From positions 28,240,948 to 28,304,947 of the forward strand of contig OX388314.1 of assembly GCA_947579605.1 (NCBI GenBank): a DNA stretch of 64,000 nt, given 5' to 3'. The notes under the pieces are model-generated. The model saw only the letters and a program-made list of their open reading frames with translations. It was not told the origin of the DNA and made no database searches. The DNA is from Athripsodes cinereus. Lineage: Eukaryota; Arthropoda; Insecta; Trichoptera; Leptoceridae. A program made the position numbers and the translations under genes. Each line of letters starts with the position of its first letter. Within the stretch, counting starts at the first letter, position 1. Positions 60,591 through 64,000 of the stretch are shown here, in pieces.

Positions 60591-63500
60591 ATGTTGTCTG
60601 GAGAAAGAGAAACAAGGACAGCCACTTCAAAAATGGAAAAAACACGTGATTCTGAAATGGAGGTTTGCAAAGGATTGATATCAAGGCGAGGCGTTTTGAA
60701 GGGACAGCTCACGCGCTTTAAGGATTATTTGAGTAAGAAAGATTTAGATATTTGTGAATTACAGTTAAGGACATCAAGAATGGAAAGCATGCTTGAAAAA
60801 TTTGAAATGTTGCAATGTGACTTGGAGGAAATTGATGGTGAGGAAGTGGTGTATAGGGATACTTTTGAACAACTATTTTACACCACTTTAAGTAAGGCAA
60901 AATCATTATTGAAAGATCAACTACAAGTCACATGTGAAGTTAAGTTAAATCCAATTCAAATACCTACATTTCATGGTAATTATGAAACATGGTTACACTA
61001 CAAAGATACATTCAAATCTCTTGTAGGCAACAATAATTCTTTATCTAACTTACAAAAGTATCATTACTTACTGAGCTCATTAAAGGGTGAAGCTTTAAGG
61101 TTAGTTTCTTCTTTGGAAGTTTCAGACACTAATTACTCTTTAGCATGGGACATCTTAACAAGGAGATTTGAGAACACCCGCCTCATTGTGGACAAACATG
61201 TTAATCACATTTTCAATCTCATTCCAGTGAAGCCAGAATCATATCAATCTTTAAGGCGATTGATCGATGATTCACAGCTCCATACGCGAGCTTTGGAAAG
61301 TTTGGGACTACCCACAAGCAGCTGGGACATCCTGTTAATTCACATAATTGCTAACAAATTAGATTCAGTATCACGTAACATATGGGAATCGCATCACTTG
61401 CAGGGTGAGCTACCTACATTAAAGGAACTGTACGAATGTATTGGGGAGAGAGCACGTATTTTGGAGACGACGTCTCACAACAAAAACTTCAAACCATCCA
61501 ACACCTCCAACCGAGCAGGAGTTGGCTTGGTTGCAAATGTACGAGCAAACCCAGTTTGCCCACTTTGTTCTTCACAGCATCGATTAAACCAATGTGAGCA
61601 GTTTAAGTCGATGGGGACTCAGCAAAGGTGGGAGCTGGTAAAAAGGCAGCGACTGTGCCGTAACTGTATGTTAAGGAATCATATTGCCAAGGATTGTTCT
61701 TCAGGAGGAAGATGTAAGGTGTGTCGGAGGGACCATCACACCTTATTGCACACACCGAGCGTGCACAATTCGACAGCAAATACGGAAACTCTGGGACCTA
61801 CTTCACAGGTTCCTACTGTGGTGAACCATGCTTCGCTCTCAAACGACGAGGAAGTACTGTTATCCACGGCCATGGTTGGGATCCAACTCCCTGATGGCGG
61901 CATTTTTAGGGCACGAGCACTCTTGGACTCGGCAGCACAGTCGAATTTCATTACAAAGAGTTTATGCGAGAAACTCAACTTACGAACAAAGGGAGCATAT
62001 CTGCCAGTCTCGGGACTGCGGCAACAGGTAACTCACATTGAAGAAAAGGTAGATATAACGATTAATTCTTTATTGTATGATTACAGGAGGAAAATCAACT
62101 GTTTGGTCCTGCCTGTAATTACATCAAACTTGCCACTGCGATCTGTGGACAGACGACGTTTTCACGTGCCTTCCCAGATGCAGCTAGCGGACCCTGACTT
62201 CCATAAATCTTCTCCAATAGACTTGTTATTGGGAGCACAGGTATTTTGGGAGGTACTTCAGGGAAATCATGCATCAGCTCAACGTCAGCAGCCGATGATG
62301 CATCAGACCAAATTAGGATGGGTCATTGCAGGAGCTATTCCGTGGAACTCTGAAGGAATCAGCAGACAAAGGCCGGTATCTTGTTACATTTCTTTGAATC
62401 AATTAAACAAAAATATTGAGAAATTTTGGGAGGTAGAAAGTGTGCCTAATTCTCTGGTTCGAACCCAGGAAGAGACATTATGCGAGAAACACTTTACTAG
62501 TACTACGACTCGTGATGAGTCGGGCAGATTTTCAGTAAGTCTACCCTTCAAGGAATGTCCACCTAACGTGGGAAACTCTCTTGAAATAGCCAAGAGGAGG
62601 TTACTTTCGATGGAGCGACGGTTTCAGAAGAATACAGAGCTGCACACACAATATGCAGCATTCATGAATGAGTATTTGGAATTGGGGCACATGTCTCCTT
62701 GTCTACCTGACAAGGAAAATGCAGTTTATCTTCCCCATCATTCCGTTTTCAAAGGAACAAAAATCCGTGTTGTGTTCGATGGTTCTGCAAAAACATCCAA
62801 TGGAAAATCCCTAAATGATAATCTGATGAAAACACCTACCATACATAATGAGTTATTTACATTGTTGATTAATTTCAGGAAACATCGATATGTCTTGAGT
62901 GCAGATATACAACAGTATTATAGGCAGGTCAATGTACATGAAAGGGACAGGGATTACCAGAGGGTCTTATGGAGGACATCTCCCAGTGAGGAAATAGGAC
63001 ATTTCCGACTCAACAGCGTCACATACGGACTCAGTGCGTCACCATATCTCGCGATGAGATGTCTAAAGGAACTAAGTACAATTTATTCTTCTATTTTTCC
63101 TCTCACTTCTCAGGTGATAGAAAGGGATTTTTATGTGGATGATCTCTTAACAGGTGATCATGATAAGCAGACTTGTATTAATTTAAAAAATGAACTGTCA
63201 TACCTTCTAGACAAGGCAGGTATGAAACTTACCAAATGGAGGTCAAATCTGGAAGACCTACATGACACTGGTCAGAACAATGACAGTAAATCCTTGAATC
63301 TGGAGGACGATTTTCAGTGCAAAATTCTAGGGTTGCATTGGAACAGTTACGAAGACACCTTTCATTATAAGGTTAACATTGAAACAAATACATCAACGTC
63401 TACTAAAAGGACAATTCTTTCAGATATTTCTAAGACGTTCGACCCGTTAGGACTCATCGGGCCCATTGTAATTAGGGCAAAATTATTAATGCAAAAAATT

Positions 63501-64000
63501 TGGCAGTTACAGATAGGATGGGACGATGAACTACCTGAAGACATTATTATTGCATGGAACCTTTACAAAAGGGATCTACAAGACATCAACATCATCAAGA
63601 TTCCAAGGAGGGTAATTGTGACGTCAACAGGTAGTGCAGACATACAAATATTTGGGTTTTCCGATGCATCGAAGGAAGCGTATGGTTGTACTGTATATTT
63701 GAAGTCCATGGATGAACAAGGTAGGACACAGATCAATTTACTTTGTGCAAAATCTAGAGTGGCACCTCTCAAACAACTTACTTTGCCTAGGCTAGAATTA
63801 TCAGGAGCGCTACTATTAGCTGGACTTGTCAAGTCCATAAAGGAGAACATGGGTTATCAAGGTGTTTCCACTAAGCTTTTCACAGATTCAACTATTGTGT
63901 TGTCATGGCTACGAGCCTCAGCAACAAAAATGGATACCTTTGTAGCAAACAGGGTAGCAGAAATTCAGCGTAGCACAGAAGATTGTCAATGGATACATGT
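60591..64000 (+). CDS. BEL/Pao Gag-Pol polyprotein, N-terminal 1136 residues
   Basis: The ATG at 60591 opens a frame with no stop through 64000. In order: a coiled-coil-like N-terminus (1-110) and a Pao-type Gag (DUF1759-like; FHGNYETWLHYKDTF near 127-141). Cys/His knuckles follow (CPLCSSQHRLNQC near 323; CRNCMLRNHIAKDC and CKVCRRDHH near 360-385). The aspartic protease has LLDSAAQSNF (D446), with Ser-Ala in place of the Thr-Gly of other retropepsins, typical of this group. Then come the long Pao-type RT (VVFDGSAKT; LSADIQQYYRQV; YVDD at 848-851) and the start of RNase H (FGFSDASKEAYG, D1025). The rest of RNase H and the integrase would lie beyond the window. The region between PBS and ATG (60138-60590) has a TTGTTTTGCAG acceptor-like site at 60408-60418. 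Confidence 0.92.
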   Translation, partial: MLSGERETRTATSKMEKTRDSEMEVCKGLISRRGVLKGQLTRFKDYLSKKDLDICELQLRTSRMESMLEKFEMLQCDLEEIDGEEVVYRDTFEQLFYTTLSKAKSLLKDQLQVTCEVKLNPIQIPTFHGNYETWLHYKDTFKSLVGNNNSLSNLQKYHYLLSSLKGEALRLVSSLEVSDTNYSLAWDILTRRFENTRLIVDKHVNHIFNLIPVKPESYQSLRRLIDDSQLHTRALESLGLPTSSWDILLIHIIANKLDSVSRNIWESHHLQGELPTLKELYECIGERARILETTSHNKNFKPSNTSNRAGVGLVANVRANPVCPLCSSQHRLNQCEQFKSMGTQQRWELVKRQRLCRNCMLRNHIAKDCSSGGRCKVCRRDHHTLLHTPSVHNSTANTETLGPTSQVPTVVNHASLSNDEEVLLSTAMVGIQLPDGGIFRARALLDSAAQSNFITKSLCEKLNLRTKGAYLPVSGLRQQVTHIEEKVDITINSLLYDYRRKINCLVLPVITSNLPLRSVDRRRFHVPSQMQLADPDFHKSSPIDLLLGAQVFWEVLQGNHASAQRQQPMMHQTKLGWVIAGAIPWNSEGISRQRPVSCYISLNQLNKNIEKFWEVESVPNSLVRTQEETLCEKHFTSTTTRDESGRFSVSLPFKECPPNVGNSLEIAKRRLLSMERRFQKNTELHTQYAAFMNEYLELGHMSPCLPDKENAVYLPHHSVFKGTKIRVVFDGSAKTSNGKSLNDNLMKTPTIHNELFTLLINFRKHRYVLSADIQQYYRQVNVHERDRDYQRVLWRTSPSEEIGHFRLNSVTYGLSASPYLAMRCLKELSTIYSSIFPLTSQVIERDFYVDDLLTGDHDKQTCINLKNELSYLLDKAGMKLTKWRSNLEDLHDTGQNNDSKSLNLEDDFQCKILGLHWNSYEDTFHYKVNIETNTSTSTKRTILSDISKTFDPLGLIGPIVIRAKLLMQKIWQLQIGWDDELPEDIIIAWNLYKRDLQDINIIKIPRRVIVTSTGSADIQIFGFSDASKEAYGCTVYLKSMDEQGRTQINLLCAKSRVAPLKQLTLPRLELSGALLLAGLVKSIKENMGYQGVSTKLFTDSTIVLSWLRASATKMDTFVANRVAEIQRSTEDCQWIH

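Larger units (their letters stand above)
59789..64000 (+). mobile_element. BEL/Pao LTR retrotransposon, 5' part (continues past the window)
   Basis: LTR-like sequence (59789-60116), primer-binding site and a single uninterrupted gag-pol frame from 60591 to the window end. The 3' half lies outside, so integrity and LTR identity cannot be judged. Confidence 0.88.

Overview
This is a eukaryotic window, almost certainly from an insect and probably a moth or butterfly. It is AT-rich and intron-dominated, has GT-AG splice sites, and is crowded with insect transposons. Two tRNA-derived SINE families and abundant TAGGTACCTAC-type strings point to Lepidoptera, but that assignment is inference. There are no bacterial operons, rRNAs, CRISPR arrays or intact tRNA genes.

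Only one host gene can be recognised. Two minus-strand exons (21845-22046 and 9849-10007, joined in phase 0 across an 11.8-kb intron) encode part of the glutamate-binding domain of an NMDA receptor subunit of the GluN2 type. Its remaining exons are outside the window or not visible. Everything else I can identify is mobile DNA, its debris, or satellite-like repeats.

Layout. 1-1.85 kb: decayed copy of an arthropod multicopy ORF family. 6.2-9.7 kb: DNA transposon with ~500-bp terminal inverted repeats and a 4-bp AGGT target duplication, carrying a broken transposase. 9.8-22 kb: the GluN2 exons and their intron, which holds a hAT element (13735-17016) with a restriction-like-endonuclease LINE and a smaller hAT MITE nested inside, a possible piggyBac-like element, and tandem repeats. 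22-40 kb: SINEs, LINE tails, a hAT MITE with clean 8-bp duplications, and a Helitron-like element inserted into a 138-bp tandem array. 40.5-46.7 kb: two mariners (one with an intact 350-aa transposase, one dead) flanking RTE-like LINE ends. 47.3-47.8 kb: Penelope-like endonuclease remnant with a candidate hammerhead ribozyme. 49.1-55.3 kb: complete Gypsy retrotransposon. 59.8 kb to the end: 5' part of a BEL/Pao retrotransposon with an open reading frame that runs off the window.

The most interesting object is the Gypsy element. Its 375-bp LTRs look identical and are bounded by GTAT duplications. Its single 1778-residue ORF continues beyond integrase into a TARG1/OARD1-like ADP-ribosyl-hydrolase macrodomain (both catalytic residues aligned, K1673 and D1714) and a terminal CCCH zinc finger. 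It therefore looks like a retrotransposon that has captured an ADP-ribose-removing enzyme, possibly to counter PARP-based host control. The same ORF has an altered protease motif (DTR instead of DTG), so this copy may be a recent but defective insertion.

A dispersed repeat of about 250 bp (called repeat A here) recurs about 17 times on both strands and is the most frequent unexplained element in the window.
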